DNA of 64,000 nt from Acinetobacter zhairuonensis (lineage in GTDB: Bacteria > Pseudomonadota > Gammaproteobacteria > Pseudomonadales > Moraxellaceae), in contig NZ_JAKVIM010000003.1 of NCBI RefSeq assembly GCF_022601715.1, positions 1 to 64,000 of the forward strand, in the 5' to 3' direction. Below the pieces are notes generated by a model, which had not been told where the DNA came from, did not search any database, and saw nothing but the letters and a program-made list of their open reading frames with translations. This document shows, piece after piece, positions 47,365-57,115 of the stretch. Made by a program: the position numbers and the translations under genes. Each line of letters starts with the position of its first letter. The stretch's first letter is position 1.

Positions 47365-48531
47365 TTAGAGACCAGCGGAAGACTTAAGTGCTTCAACTTT
47401 GTCTGTTTTTTCCCAAGTAAATGCAGTATCAGAACCTTCACGACCGAAGTGACCATATGCAGCAGTTTGCTTATACATTGGTTGAATCAGGTCAAGCATA
47501 CGGGTAATACCGTATGGGCGAAGGTCGAAGTGTTCACGAACCAATTGAATAATCAGTTCATCAGCCACTTTGCCAGTATTGAATGTGTTGATTGAAATTG
47601 ACGTTGGTTCAGCAACACCAATTGCATAAGACACTTGAATTTCACACTTGTCTGCTAAGCCAGCAGCCACAATGTTTTTCGCAACATAACGACCAGCATA
47701 AGCAGCAGAACGGTCAACTTTAGATGGATCTTTACCAGAGAAAGCACCGCCACCGTGACGAGCCATACCACCGTAAGTATCTACAATAATCTTACGACCT
47801 GTTAAACCGCAGTCACCCACAGGACCGCCAATCACAAACATACCAGTAGGGTTGATGTGGAATTTGGTGTCTGCATGGAACATTTCAGCAGGAATAATTT
47901 TCTTCACAATTTCTTCAATCACAGCTTCTTTTAAGTTGGCTTGTGAGATTTCCGGATCGTGTTGTGTAGAAAGAACAACAGCATCTAAACGTACTGGCTT
48001 GCCATTTTCATAAGCAAAAGTCACTTGGCTTTTTGCATCTGGGCGTAACCAAGGCAGTGAACCATTGCGACGCAATTCAGCTTGTTTTTCCATTAAGCGG
48101 TGCGCATATGAAATTGGAGCAGGCATAAGCACGTCAGTTTCACGGCTTGCATAACCAAACATTAAACCTTGGTCACCCGCACCTTGATCTTCAGGCTTTT
48201 GACGGTCAACACCCTGAGCAATTTCAGGAGACTGTTTACCAATCATGTTAATGACTGCACAAGTCGAACCATCAAAACCGAGGTCTGAGTGGTGGTAACC
48301 AATACCATTTACGGTTTGGCGTACCACAGCTTCAACATCGATATTTGCAGTTGTTGTGATTTCGCCAGCAAGTACGACAGCACCCGTTTTTACAAGCGTT
48401 TCACAAGCAACCCGCGCATATGGGTCTTCTTTTAAGATTGCATCCAAGATAGCATCACTGATCTGATCAGCCATTTTATCTGGATGGCCTTCGCTTACAG
48501 ATTCCGAAGTAAATACAGCGTACTCGCGCAT
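47365..48531 (-). CDS. metK: S-adenosylmethionine synthase
   Basis: MetK makes SAM from ATP and methionine. The 388-residue product has SEGHPDK at the ATP site, [12 protein letters not shown], and the loop [19 protein letters not shown]. The ATG at 48531 has AGGA upstream; four further in-frame codons to 48543 are not needed. No SAM riboswitch or obvious MetJ box array was recognised in front of it. Confidence 0.97.
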   Translation of the reverse strand: MREYAVFTSESVSEGHPDKMADQISDAILDAILKEDPYARVACETLVKTGAVVLAGEITTTANIDVEAVVRQTVNGIGYHHSDLGFDGSTCAVINMIGKQSPEIAQGVDRQKPEDQGAGDQGLMFGYASRETDVLMPAPISYAHRLMEKQAELRRNGSLPWLRPDAKSQVTFAYENGKPVRLDAVVLSTQHDPEISQANLKEAVIEEIVKKIIPAEMFHADTKFHINPTGMFVIGGPVGDCGLTGRKIIVDTYGGMARHGGGAFSGKDPSKVDRSAAYAGRYVAKNIVAAGLADKCEIQVSYAIGVAEPTSISINTFNTGKVADELIIQLVREHFDLRPYGITRMLDLIQPMYKQTAAYGHFGREGSDTAFTWEKTDKVEALKSSAGL

Positions 48532-49086
48532 AAGTCCTATCACAGTTAATTTTAAAGACGCAATATGTTACATCGAGTTAGAGTTTAGGACTAGCTTAAC
48601 TTGTGTAAAAAAGGATGATTTTATTTCAATTCAATGACTTTTTATTTGATATAAGCATCTATAAAACTGATAAAGAAGGGATAAATATACGCAATCTCAA
48701 TATTTATAGGTGATAAATTGTACAATCTGATCTAATTTTTCCGACACTAAACCGAATCTAAATAATAGAAACATTCTAAATGGCTTATATGGAGTACAAA
48801 TATGCCAGTTACATGTTGAATGTATTTCTCAGCAAATAAAGCGGTATGAGTATTATTTAAGGCATTTATTTGGGGTGCTGCAATGTAGGAGGGAATAATC
48901 TTTATGAATGGTGAGTACTCAAGACTCTATAAATATTCTGATTTTTTTAGATAAATCAAAATATGCCAGAGTAAAGCAATATTAAATGAAAGGTATCTAC
49001 CATTCTCACAAAAGACTGAGATGCTTTAGAAACAGATCAGTCTGGTTTGTGAGCAAGAGATTAGCTGTATTGGAGTGTACTTTGAG
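48532..49086. other. 555-base gap between metK and the outer-membrane protein gene
   Basis: A+T-rich with no supported gene. It holds a strong hairpin at 49005-49053, listed separately. A 16-codon reading frame at 48904 follows a GGAGG but at too long a distance to be convincing. Confidence 0.3.
49005..49053. other. 15-bp bulged hairpin downstream of the outer-membrane protein gene
   Basis: CTCACAAA-AGACTGA (49005-49019) pairs with TCAGTCT (49037-49043) and TTTGTGAG (49046-49053), with a two-base GG bulge and a 17-base loop. It lies 34 bases after the stop of the minus-strand gene and has no T-run, so it resembles an mRNA-protecting 3' hairpin more than a terminator. Confidence 0.55.
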
Positions 49087-49887
49087 TTAATTAAACTGAT
49101 AGGTGTACGATAAAATTAAGCGTTCATCTGGGCTATTTAAATAGGTGTTGTTATCCATCATAAATGCCATCACATTAAATGAATGCTGTTTATGAAATAA
49201 ATAGCCTAGACCTAAACCGGCAAAGTAGCCTTCATAGTTTTCACCTGCATCATTTTCAGAGCCATAGCTTCCCACGGCAAATCCCATCATTGTTAGCTCT
49301 GGTGTAAATGGTTTCAAAGCAAAGGCACCTAAATAACCGCTGCTTCCAGAAACCTCAACCATACTAAAACCACTTTCAGCATTGGGTATGCCAGCCAAAT
49401 CTGACAAATTCGCACAATCCCCATTTGGGTTGGTACAGCGTGGTGATTCACCATCATTATAGGTATAACCCGCGGTAGGGAAAATCTGAATACCAGCAGG
49501 TTGAAAGCCAAAATGGCTTAAAGGTACAAAGGTGCCAATACTGTAGTTGGTCTGGTTTGCACCATTCGTGTATTCGCTTTTACCAAAGTTAAAATTCACA
49601 ATTCCGATAGGGAATAACCAAGAGCCACCTATGCGCCACTCACTGGCATCGCTATTAATACGGGCATTGAGTTTTTTTGCCTGACCAAGAGCATAAGAGC
49701 CAGAAAAGGAATAATTATCATCGTTAAAATCGAAATTGTTGGCATAGGAAACCCCCAGTTTAGTGGTGACTTTGGTAGGGTCATCTGCCAATTTTTCTGA
49801 ATTATTATTCATGGTTGTTTCTTCAGCAGCGATTACATTACTCGCGAACATCAGCAAGGCTATGGAGCAAAGGGGAGTCAATCTCAT
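49087..49887 (-). CDS. Probable outer-membrane beta-barrel protein of unknown function
   Basis: The 266-residue product begins with a signal peptide (ending SNVIA-AEE) and shows alternating strands with aromatic ends (KLGVSYANNFDFNDDNYSFSGSYAL; GIVNFNFGKSEY; HSFNVMAFMMD; RLILSYTYQFN). A Cys pair (PRCTNPNGDCANL) sits in a likely loop. It may be a small porin-like or surface protein. It lies between metK and tkt. Confidence 0.65.
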   Translation of the reverse strand: MRLTPLCSIALLMFASNVIAAEETTMNNNSEKLADDPTKVTTKLGVSYANNFDFNDDNYSFSGSYALGQAKKLNARINSDASEWRIGGSWLFPIGIVNFNFGKSEYTNGANQTNYSIGTFVPLSHFGFQPAGIQIFPTAGYTYNDGESPRCTNPNGDCANLSDLAGIPNAESGFSMVEVSGSSGYLGAFALKPFTPELTMMGFAVGSYGSENDAGENYEGYFAGLGLGYLFHKQHSFNVMAFMMDNNTYLNSPDERLILSYTYQFN

Positions 49888-50495
49888 AAAAAACCTCTAA
49901 TGTTATATTGTTATTGGGCTACTTGTTAATTCTCAAGTGGGATGAGAGCATTATGTATATATCAAAGAATATACTACAGAATCTTAGTGTTGATGAATTC
50001 ATCACACTACAAAGTGCTAAAAACATTTTGATTTGCAAGATGATGAAAGGTGCTGAATTACTTGTGATTTACTTTTTGAGCTTGTTGTCTGAGTAGAGCT
50101 TTCCGAGGGTGATTATTTTGACTTGAGCTAGTGGTTGCACACACTTGGATTTATGTTAATTAAAACGTACATGGAAAACGTTATTTAAATTTATATTTTG
50201 CAGCGATGTGCGGAGATAAAATCAATTTAAGGTGGTGGTGTAGAAGCTGTGGTTTGGCTCTCCGTGGATCAGGTACTATTGATATAGTGTTAAATTAGAT
50301 GATTTATCAAGAAATATAAGAGTGTTCCTAAAAATCAAAACTTACATAACCATGTTTACAAATCCACATAAGTATCAATTAATAGGTAAAAATTGTGTAT
50401 AAGGCTTTACCCACCTCACTTTTTTTAAGACAATAGTGCCTAGTTTTGAATGTGATATTCATCTTCTTTAAATTGTTTTAATTGGACTCTGATCT
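49888..50495. other. 608-base gap upstream of tkt
   Basis: A+T-rich. It contains one doubtful small reading frame (49953-50096, listed separately). No promoter, riboswitch or repeat could be fixed in the remainder. Confidence 0.3.
49953..50096 (+). CDS. Doubtful small protein, 47 residues
   Basis: ATG 49953 follows GATGAGAG and opens a 47-codon frame (MYISKNILQNLSVDEFITLQ..., ending FLSLLSE) with a hydrophobic C-terminal third. It may be a real small membrane protein, a decayed remnant, or chance. Confidence 0.22.
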   Translation: MYISKNILQNLSVDEFITLQSAKNILICKMMKGAELLVIYFLSLLSE

Positions 50496-52484
50496 ATGAC
50501 AACCCCTTTGAATGAACGTCGTATTGCAAATGCAATTCGTGTATTGGCTATGGATGCTGTGCAAAAAGCCAACTCAGGACATCCAGGTGCACCAATGGGG
50601 ATGGCAGATATTGCAGACGTCGTTTGGCGTGAATTTTTGAATCATAACCCAACGAATCCACAATGGGCTAACCGTGACCGTTTCGTATTGTCTAATGGTC
50701 ATGGTTCAATGCTTCAGTATGCATTGTTACATTTAACGGGTTATGATCTTTCAATTGAAGATTTAAAAGCATTCCGTCAGCTTCACTCTAGAACACCTGG
50801 TCACCCAGAATATGGTTATGCGCCTGGTATTGAAACTACAACTGGTCCATTGGGTCAGGGTATTGCCAACGCTGTAGGCTTTGCATTGGCTGAAAAAACT
50901 TTAGCAGCGCAATTCAACAAAGAAGACCTGACTGTTGTAGACCACTTCACTTACTGTTTCTTAGGTGATGGCTGTTTAATGGAAGGTGTTTCACACGAAG
51001 TGTGTTCACTTGCAGGTACTTTAGGTCTAGGTAAATTAATTGCTTATTATGATGACAATGGCATTTCAATTGATGGTGAAGTAGAAGGTTGGTTCTCTGA
51101 CGATACAGAGCAACGTTTCAAATCTTACGGTTGGCAAGTGCTTCGTGTAGATGGTCATGATAACGATGCGATTCGCGCTGCAACTTTAGAAGCGAAAGCG
51201 GAAACGCAAAAACCGACCATCATTATTTGTAAAACAATTATTGGTTTAGGTTCGCCTAACAAGCAAGGTAAAGAAGACTGTCACGGTGCGCCGTTGGGTA
51301 ATGATGAAATTGCATTAACTCGCGAAGCATTGGGTTGGACAGAAGGTCCATTTGAAATTCCTGCTGATGTTTATGCATCTTGGGATGCAAAAGCAAAAGG
51401 TGCTGAATCTGAAGCAGCTTGGAATACAGTATTTGCTCAATACCAAGCAAAATATCCTACAGAAGCGGCTGAATTGTTGCGCCGTATTGAAGGTGATTTA
51501 CCTGCTGAATTTATTGCTCAAGCAGATGCTTTTATTGCTGAAACGAATGCTAAAGCAGAAACGATTGCAACACGTAAAGCAAGCCAAAACACATTACAAG
51601 CATTTGGTCCATTATTACCTGAATTATTGGGTGGCTCTGCTGACTTAGCGGGTTCTAATTTAACGCTTTGGAAAGGTTGCCAAGGTGTTCAAGATAATCC
51701 AGCAGGTAACTATGTACACTATGGCGTACGTGAGTTTGGTATGACTGCAATGGCGAATGGCGTTGCATTGCATGGTGGATTTATTCCTTACGTTGCAACA
51801 TTCTTAATGTTCATGGAGTATGCGCGTAATGCAGTACGTATGTCTGCACTCATGAAACAGCGCGTAATTCACGTGTATACGCATGACTCTATTGGTTTAG
51901 GTGAAGATGGTCCAACGCACCAACCAATCGAACAAATTGCTTCTTTACGTGGCACGCCAAACCTCAATACATGGCGCCCAGCAGACACCGTTGAAACGGC
52001 AGTTTCTTGGAAGTCTGCATTGTCTCGTAAAGATGGTCCTTCGGCGTTAATTTTCTCTCGTCAAAACTTACCATTCCAAACACGTACTCAAGCGCAAATT
52101 GAGAACGTTGCGAAAGGTGGTTATGTATTGGCTGAAGAGAAAGGTGAACTTAAAGCGATTATTATTGCAACAGGTTCAGAAGTATCTTTAGCGATGGAAG
52201 CTTATGCGCAATTAGAAGGTGTGCGTGTCGTTTCTATGCCATGTGCTGAAGAATTCATGAAGCAAGATGCCGCTTATCGTGAAGCTGTTCTTCCTGCTCA
52301 TATCCGTGCGCGTGTAGCGGTAGAAGCAGCGCATGTTGATTACTGGTGGAAGTTTGTTGGTCTAGACGGCAAAGTGATCGGTATGACGACGTATGGTGAA
52401 TCTGCACCAGCAAAAGACTTGTTCCAATTCTTCGGTATCACTACTGAAGCAGTTGTGAATGCGGTAAAAGAATTGACTGCTTAA
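50496..52484 (+). CDS. tkt: Transketolase
   Basis: This thiamine-diphosphate enzyme of the non-oxidative pentose phosphate pathway has 662 residues. [24 protein letters not shown], the GDG-x(n)-N cofactor site (LGDGCLMEG ... DDNGISIDG) and [11 protein letters not shown] are visible. The length is normal. Confidence 0.97.
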   Translation: MTTPLNERRIANAIRVLAMDAVQKANSGHPGAPMGMADIADVVWREFLNHNPTNPQWANRDRFVLSNGHGSMLQYALLHLTGYDLSIEDLKAFRQLHSRTPGHPEYGYAPGIETTTGPLGQGIANAVGFALAEKTLAAQFNKEDLTVVDHFTYCFLGDGCLMEGVSHEVCSLAGTLGLGKLIAYYDDNGISIDGEVEGWFSDDTEQRFKSYGWQVLRVDGHDNDAIRAATLEAKAETQKPTIIICKTIIGLGSPNKQGKEDCHGAPLGNDEIALTREALGWTEGPFEIPADVYASWDAKAKGAESEAAWNTVFAQYQAKYPTEAAELLRRIEGDLPAEFIAQADAFIAETNAKAETIATRKASQNTLQAFGPLLPELLGGSADLAGSNLTLWKGCQGVQDNPAGNYVHYGVREFGMTAMANGVALHGGFIPYVATFLMFMEYARNAVRMSALMKQRVIHVYTHDSIGLGEDGPTHQPIEQIASLRGTPNLNTWRPADTVETAVSWKSALSRKDGPSALIFSRQNLPFQTRTQAQIENVAKGGYVLAEEKGELKAIIIATGSEVSLAMEAYAQLEGVRVVSMPCAEEFMKQDAAYREAVLPAHIRARVAVEAAHVDYWWKFVGLDGKVIGMTTYGESAPAKDLFQFFGITTEAVVNAVKELTA

Positions 52485-52500
52485 TCAGTTATTTCTAACT

Positions 52501-52531
52501 AAAAAAACGCCTCACTATGAGGCGTTTTTTT
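52501..52531 (+). terminator. Terminator of tkt
   Basis: AAAAAACGCCTCA pairs with TGAGGCGTTTTTT around a CTA loop. Confidence 0.93.
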
Positions 52532-52841
52532 ATGCTATTCAGGTACTTATATCGCAATAATAAACACAGATAAAACTCAACCTGAGCTAGATCGAACAGC
52601 TAAAAGTCTGAGGATTTTATATTCCTAAAAGTAAATAGATCAGGTTCAATTTGAGAGATGCTAAGTTGGTATACAAAATGTTAATTTTATGTGCAATAGG
52701 TCGCAATCGTTCTACTAAAATCCATAATAATATTAATTCTTTAAACTGTTCTAAATTTGAAACATATCGTCTTATGCATAACAGTGAATTATAATTTGAA
52801 AGGTATACACTAATAATCATTCTGAAACGAGATACAATCAC
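52532..52841. other. 310-base gap between tkt and the yceI-type gene
   Basis: A+T-rich. No feature other than the tkt terminator at its left edge is supported. An open frame on the minus strand (52617-52841) has low-complexity composition and no ribosome site. Confidence 0.3.
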
Positions 52842-53426
52842 ATGAACTTAAAAACATTGACTTTGGGTTTGGCAGTTGCTTCAGTTGCAACTTTTTCTAT
52901 GGCGAAACCTGTTGCATATCAAATTGATCCAACACACACGGCAACGGTATTCTCTTGGAGTCATTTTGGCTTTTCAACGCCATCTGCAAACTTTAGCGAT
53001 ATTCAAGGTACAATCAACGTAGACAATGATAAGCCTGCTAACTCTTCTGTGAATGTGATGATTCCATTGGCAAGCCTAAACACCAATGTCAAAGCATTAG
53101 ATGAGCATTTGAAAAAAGCTGAATTCTTTGATGCAGTAAATTATCCAAACATCACCTTCAAAAGTACTAAAGTTGAAGCTTTAGGTAACGACAAATATAA
53201 AATTACGGGTAACTTAACCGTTAAAGATGTGACTAAACCTATTGTGCTTGACGCAGTAATGAACAAGCAAGGTGAGCATCCAATGACGAAACTCCAGTCA
53301 ATTGGCTTCAATGCGACTACTTCGTTTGACCGTTCGGCATTTGGTGTAGGCGGGTATGTACCGAATGTAGGTGATAAAATTACAGTTAACATTACGACTG
53401 AAGCATCAGTTCCTGCGAAGAAATAA
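52842..53426 (+). CDS. YceI family periplasmic protein
   Basis: The 194-residue product has a signal peptide (ending TFSMA-KPV) and a lipocalin-like barrel: YQIDPTHTATVFSWSHFGFS, then FFDAVNYPNITFKSTKVE, GNLTVKDVTKPI and FDRSAFGVG. Relatives bind polyisoprenoid lipids such as ubiquinone precursors. A terminator follows. Confidence 0.92.
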   Translation: MNLKTLTLGLAVASVATFSMAKPVAYQIDPTHTATVFSWSHFGFSTPSANFSDIQGTINVDNDKPANSSVNVMIPLASLNTNVKALDEHLKKAEFFDAVNYPNITFKSTKVEALGNDKYKITGNLTVKDVTKPIVLDAVMNKQGEHPMTKLQSIGFNATTSFDRSAFGVGGYVPNVGDKITVNITTEASVPAKK

Positions 53427-53452
53427 TCTCCCCACGATTTCTTCGGGAAAGC

Positions 53453-53481
53453 AAAAGGCACTCATATGAGTGCCTTTTTTT
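53453..53481 (+). terminator. Terminator of the yceI-type gene
   Basis: AAAAGGCACTCAT and ATGAGTGCCTTTTTTT form a near-continuous palindrome with T-run. Confidence 0.9.
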
Positions 53482-53530
53482 AGGTCTGTTCATTTTTGAA
53501 GATATGCAGGATTTATGAGATCCACTAATC

Positions 53531-54244
53531 TTATTCAATATGTTGCATGAAAAATTGTAGGACTTGTGGGGAGTGCTGTTCTAGCATCGGTGCAAAACGT
53601 TGGTTATCTGCGCGTAAGCTTGGGATATTGATGTTCGCATGGCGTAATTCACTGGTATGACCTATCAGCCATTTTTCCATTGCATCTGCGGCAACCTCAA
53701 GATGGAATTGTAATGCCAAAATGTTATTGCCCACTTTAAACGCCTGATTTGGATAAAGGTTAGAGCTTGCCAAAAGTTCGGCTTGTTCAGGTAAATCGAA
53801 GGTATCACCATGCCAGTGCAAAACAGGAGTATCCTGAAGTGAAGCAAGTGGGTTTTGAGCGACAGGTTTAATCTCCAAACTACTCCAGCCAATTTCTTTT
53901 TGTGCACCTGCATAAACTTTAGCGCCTAATGCATGCGCAATTAGCTGTGCACCTAAACAGATTCCGAGCGTCGGTAAATTACGTGCGAGACGCAGCTGGA
54001 GTAGTTCGATTTCTTGAGTAAGGAATGGGTAGTCTTCAGTTTCATAGACCCCAATTGGACCACCTAAAATTACAGTGAGTCCTTCATGCTCTAGGGCTTT
54101 ACTCAGGTCATCGACACCTGCTTCGACATAACGCACACGAAAGCCAAGCTGATAAAAAGTATCTTCTAATGCACCTAAGTCTTCAAAAGCAAGATGCTGA
54201 ATGGCATAAATGGTTTCGGGAAAATCGGGAGCAGTGCTTTTCAT
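53531..54244 (-). CDS. Class I glutamine amidotransferase-like protein
   Basis: The 237-residue stand-alone GATase domain has the nucleophile Cys96 in GICLGAQ and the His181-Glu183 pair in QFHLE, so the triad is complete. Proteins like this are often annotated as GMP-synthase-like glutaminases; some act on gamma-glutamyl compounds. The acceptor substrate is unknown. It lies 68 bases after the tetR gene on the same strand. Confidence 0.85.
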   Translation of the reverse strand: MKSTAPDFPETIYAIQHLAFEDLGALEDTFYQLGFRVRYVEAGVDDLSKALEHEGLTVILGGPIGVYETEDYPFLTQEIELLQLRLARNLPTLGICLGAQLIAHALGAKVYAGAQKEIGWSSLEIKPVAQNPLASLQDTPVLHWHGDTFDLPEQAELLASSNLYPNQAFKVGNNILALQFHLEVAADAMEKWLIGHTSELRHANINIPSLRADNQRFAPMLEQHSPQVLQFFMQHIE

Positions 54245-54312
54245 AGACTTTGAATTATGTGAATACGAGTGGGTTTTGAATATATACCAAATCGCCCAAA
54301 ATTCGGAAATAA

Positions 54313-54879
54313 TTAAACTTGTGTCAAGAAACTGGCTTTTAAATAAGCTTTGCTTGATTCAATGATCTGTTTTTGTAGGTTTTCATCTGCCATACCACGT
54401 GCAAGGGTGATTGCACCCACTAATTGGCAAAGCACGCCCCAAGCTTTGATTTCACAGCCTAAATGCTGAGTAAAAAGTGCATGACCCCGTAATAACTCTT
54501 GCTGATAAAGCTGTTTGACATCGAGTTCCGAGCGCGCAACTTCATTGGCAAGTGCTGGTAATACACAGCCTCGGTCAGCATGTTGAACGTGAGACATATT
54601 TAAATAACGATTCAGCTCAAATTCAATCCAGTCGGAAGGATCATCATGTGGATTTTCTTGCCACATCGCCAGACTCTGTTGCATTTCTGTTTCTACCAGC
54701 GCCTTCAACAGCTCATGCTTAGAAGAAAAGTGTGAGTAAAAGGCACCACTGGTCACGCCAGCAGCTTTCATAAAGCCATCAACGCCAGTGGCTGCAAAGC
54801 CTTGCTGTTTGGCCAGTTGACCACTGATCTGAAGCAGTTCTTTACGCTTTTCTTGTTTGTAGCCTGGCTTATATCGCAT
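54313..54879 (-). CDS. TetR family transcriptional regulator (next to SDR gene)
   Basis: The 188-residue protein has an N-terminal helix-turn-helix (LLQISGQLAKQQGFAATGVDGFMKAAGVTSGAFYSHFSSKHELL), typical TetR. Conserved Cys residues lie in the ligand domain (RGCVLPALANEV; HLGCEIKAWGVLCQ). It is divergent from the SDR gene and very likely binds the palindromes between them. The start is ATG 54879, with an adjacent GTG at 54882. Confidence 0.88.
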   Translation of the reverse strand: MRYKPGYKQEKRKELLQISGQLAKQQGFAATGVDGFMKAAGVTSGAFYSHFSSKHELLKALVETEMQQSLAMWQENPHDDPSDWIEFELNRYLNMSHVQHADRGCVLPALANEVARSELDVKQLYQQELLRGHALFTQHLGCEIKAWGVLCQLVGAITLARGMADENLQKQIIESSKAYLKASFLTQV

Positions 54880-54901
54880 CACGTAGACTCATTAATGAGG
54901 T

Positions 54902-54930
54902 TTGACGATTAGAAAACTATAACATAGTAT
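54902..54930 (+). promoter_or_regulatory. Promoter of the SDR gene
   Basis: TTGACG at 54902-54907 and TAGTAT at 54925-54930 are separated by the ideal 17 bases. The transcript would start near 54937, inside the operator palindromes. Confidence 0.6.
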
Positions 54931-54931
54931 T

Positions 54932-54951
54932 CGTTATAGTAACGATCGTTA
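54932..54951. promoter_or_regulatory. Likely TetR operator: overlapping palindromes
   Basis: CGTTA-TAG-TAACG (54932-54944) overlaps the perfect 12-bp palindrome TAACGATCGTTA (54940-54951), sharing one TAACG arm. The site covers the expected start of the SDR transcript, a usual TetR arrangement. Confidence 0.65.
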
Positions 54952-54968
54952 TGTAAAAGAGAACTACA

Positions 54969-55721
54969 ATGAATCAAGTAAATGCACAGGGAAGCACAAA
55001 TAAAGGCGTCGCTTTAATCATTGGTGCAGGAGATGCAACGGGTGGTGAAATTGCCAAACGCTTTGCTCATGGTGGTTATATTGCCTGTATGACTCGACGC
55101 AATGCCGAAAAGTTGCAGCCTTTAATTAACGAAATTGAGCAAATGGGTGGGCAAGCTTATGGTTTTGCTTCAGATGCCCGTAAAGAAGATCAAGTCATTG
55201 AATTAATTGAGCAGATTGAAAGTAGCATAGGACCAATTGAAGTCATGGTCTTTAATATAGGGGCGAATGTGCCGTGTAGCATTTTAGAAGAAACTGCACG
55301 TAAATATTTTAAAATTTGGGAAATGGCATGCTTTAGTGCTTTTCTGGTAGGGCGTGAAGTTGCCAAGCGTATGGCACAGCGCGAACGGGGAAGCATTATT
55401 TTTACAGGGGCTACGGCAGGCGTTCGCGGAGCTGCCAATTTTGCTGCTTTTGCAGGGGCGAAACATGCTTTACGCGCATTGGCACAAAGTATGGCTAGAG
55501 AGTTGGGACCAAAGAATATTCATGTTGCACATGTGGTTGTGGATGGGGCAATTGATACCGATTTTATTGAAACAACGTTCCCCGAAATCTATGCACTCAA
55601 AGTACAGGATGGAATCTTAAATCCAGCCCACATTGCGGAAAATTATTGGCATTTGGCGCATCAGCCACGTGATGCGTGGACGCATGAGTTAGATTTAAGA
55701 CCATGGATTGAACGTTGGTAA
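54969..55721 (+). CDS. SDR-family protein lacking the catalytic Ser and Tyr
   Basis: The 250-residue protein has the cofactor motif ALIIGAGDATGGEIAKRFA and the usual SDR length. In the active site, however, the Tyr of YxxxK is Phe161 (FAGAK, Lys165 kept), and the position 13 residues before it, normally Ser, is Ala148. NNAG reads NIGA. It may bind NAD(P)H but should not follow the standard hydride-transfer mechanism. It is co-directional with the HCCA-isomerase-like gene 38 bases downstream. Confidence 0.82.
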   Translation: MNQVNAQGSTNKGVALIIGAGDATGGEIAKRFAHGGYIACMTRRNAEKLQPLINEIEQMGGQAYGFASDARKEDQVIELIEQIESSIGPIEVMVFNIGANVPCSILEETARKYFKIWEMACFSAFLVGREVAKRMAQRERGSIIFTGATAGVRGAANFAAFAGAKHALRALAQSMARELGPKNIHVAHVVVDGAIDTDFIETTFPEIYALKVQDGILNPAHIAENYWHLAHQPRDAWTHELDLRPWIERW

Positions 55722-55759
55722 TATCAGGATTTTAAAATGATAAATAGGGAGTTTTTTAA

Positions 55760-56353
55760 ATGCAAAGCATTGAATTTTATTTTGATTTAGGTAGCCCATA
55801 TAGTTATATGGGTTTTCATCGAATTCAGAAAATAGCAGCTGAAAAGCATGCCAAAATTATCTGGAAACCAATGCTTTTGGGTGGTGTATTTAAAGCGACA
55901 GGAAATAGCAGTCCAATGACGGTCCCTGCCAAGGCACAATATGCAATGAATGATTTAAAGCGTTGGTCGAAGTTGTGGCAGATTCCAATGCAAATGAATC
56001 CTTATTTCCCAATCAACACCTTACAACTAATGCGGTTAGTGACGGCAGTGCAGTTATATCAACCTGATCAATTTTTGACTGTATTGACTGGTGTATTTCA
56101 TGCCATGTTTGGCGAGCCACGAAACCTTAATGATCCGCAAGAATTTAAACAGCTAATGCTTGATTTAGGTCTGGACGTGCAGCAGGTGCAAACATGGCTG
56201 GATGATGAGCAGGTGAAGCAGCAATTAAAATCTATCACTGAAGAAGCAGTGCAGCGTGGGGTATTTGGGGCACCTACATGGTTTAATCAAAATGAAATTT
56301 ACTGGGGGATTGATCATCTGCACTTTTTAGAGCATGCCTTAACTTCAGCTTGA
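55760..56353 (+). CDS. DsbA-fold protein, 2-hydroxychromene-2-carboxylate isomerase-like
   Basis: The 197-residue protein has the kappa-GST/HCCA-isomerase pattern: FYFDLGSPYSYMG with the Ser that activates glutathione, WKPMLLGGVFKATGN, and RGVFGAPTWFNQNEIYWGIDHL at the end. It belongs to the thioredoxin superfamily but lacks the CxxC. It probably uses glutathione on a small molecule; the true substrate is unknown. Confidence 0.85.
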   Translation: MQSIEFYFDLGSPYSYMGFHRIQKIAAEKHAKIIWKPMLLGGVFKATGNSSPMTVPAKAQYAMNDLKRWSKLWQIPMQMNPYFPINTLQLMRLVTAVQLYQPDQFLTVLTGVFHAMFGEPRNLNDPQEFKQLMLDLGLDVQQVQTWLDDEQVKQQLKSITEEAVQRGVFGAPTWFNQNEIYWGIDHLHFLEHALTSA

Positions 56354-56376
56354 ATGATATTCGTCGTTTAAAAAAC

Positions 56377-56408
56377 AATCTCTTGTATGACAGTGCAGGA
56401 GATTTTTT
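56377..56408 (+). terminator. Weak terminator after the HCCA-isomerase-like gene
   Basis: AATCTC (56377-56382) pairs with GAGATT (56399-56404), with partly paired inner bases, and TTTTTT follows. The long loop makes it a weak candidate. Confidence 0.4.
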
Positions 56409-56502
56409 CTTAGCTTTTTCCTTCATATCTAACCTATTAAAATGCTAATGCCTTTCTAGTACATAAATTCTAGATTGCAATTTCATGCTCATTTTTATAA
56501 AT

Positions 56503-56522
56503 TAGGTAGATCGGTATACCTA
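56503..56522. promoter_or_regulatory. Likely TetR operator upstream of the tetR-eamA pair
   Basis: TAGGTA at 56503-56508 and TACCTA at 56517-56522 form a 20-bp dyad. A possible TATAAA at 56496-56501 lies just upstream, so the dyad would cover the transcript start and mediate autoregulation. Confidence 0.5.
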
Positions 56523-56536
56523 TTTTGGCGATTGAC

Positions 56537-57115
56537 ATGAGTAATAAGTCCGCAAAGGAAAAAATTTTAGATGCAGCAGCAACCTTGTTTTATAACGATG
56601 GAATTGCCAATACAGGAATCAATGCAATTACCGATCGGGCGGGTGTGGCTAAAATGTCGCTCTACAATAATTTCCCGACCAAATCTGATTTGATAGCAAC
56701 TTATATTCAAGCAAGACATCAGGAATGGCTAGATTTGTATGCCAAGCGTTTAGTCCATGCACATACAGCATTTGAGCGGATTATGGCTGTCTTTGATGCT
56801 TATCAAGACCATGCTGAATATGCCTACGAAAAAGGGTTTAGAGGCTGTGGTTTATTGAATGCAGCAGCAGAGTTTCCAGCGGCAAGTCCTGAGCGATTAG
56901 CAGTAAAGAAACATAAAGAGGAAGTTGAGCAGATTTTGGCGGGGCATTTGAATGCAATGTTTCAGGATCAAGATAAAGCACAAGAATTGGCATTATTCAT
57001 TTCCTTCGTATTAGAGGGCTCGATTGCTCGCGCGGGTCTGGAAGGTAATGGCACGAAGGTACATGCTGCGAAACAAATGATCGAGCGCCTTTTGCAGCAG
57101 GAGTTAAACGCGTGA
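56537..57115 (+). CDS. TetR family transcriptional regulator (linked to EamA transporter)
   Basis: The 192-residue product has the TetR helix-turn-helix (ILDAAATLFYNDGIANTGINAITDRAGVAKMSLYNNFPTKSDLI). The ATG at 56537 is chosen; a TTG at 56525 overlaps the operator flank. The stop overlaps the next start by four bases (GTGA), so the regulator and exporter are one operon. Confidence 0.88.
   Translation: MSNKSAKEKILDAAATLFYNDGIANTGINAITDRAGVAKMSLYNNFPTKSDLIATYIQARHQEWLDLYAKRLVHAHTAFERIMAVFDAYQDHAEYAYEKGFRGCGLLNAAAEFPAASPERLAVKKHKEEVEQILAGHLNAMFQDQDKAQELALFISFVLEGSIARAGLEGNGTKVHAAKQMIERLLQQELNA

Noticed and set aside
48532..48700. SAM riboswitch or MetJ-box array upstream of metK
   Set aside because: No matching stem pattern or repeated 8-bp MetJ boxes seen.
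49946..50096. Small frame upstream of tkt as a firm gene
   Set aside because: Kept only as a low-confidence entry; coding evidence is limited to a modest ribosome site.
52617..52841. 74-codon frame on the minus strand between tkt and the yceI-type gene
   Set aside because: Leu/Ile-rich composition as expected from A+T-rich non-coding DNA, no ribosome site, and no family resemblance.
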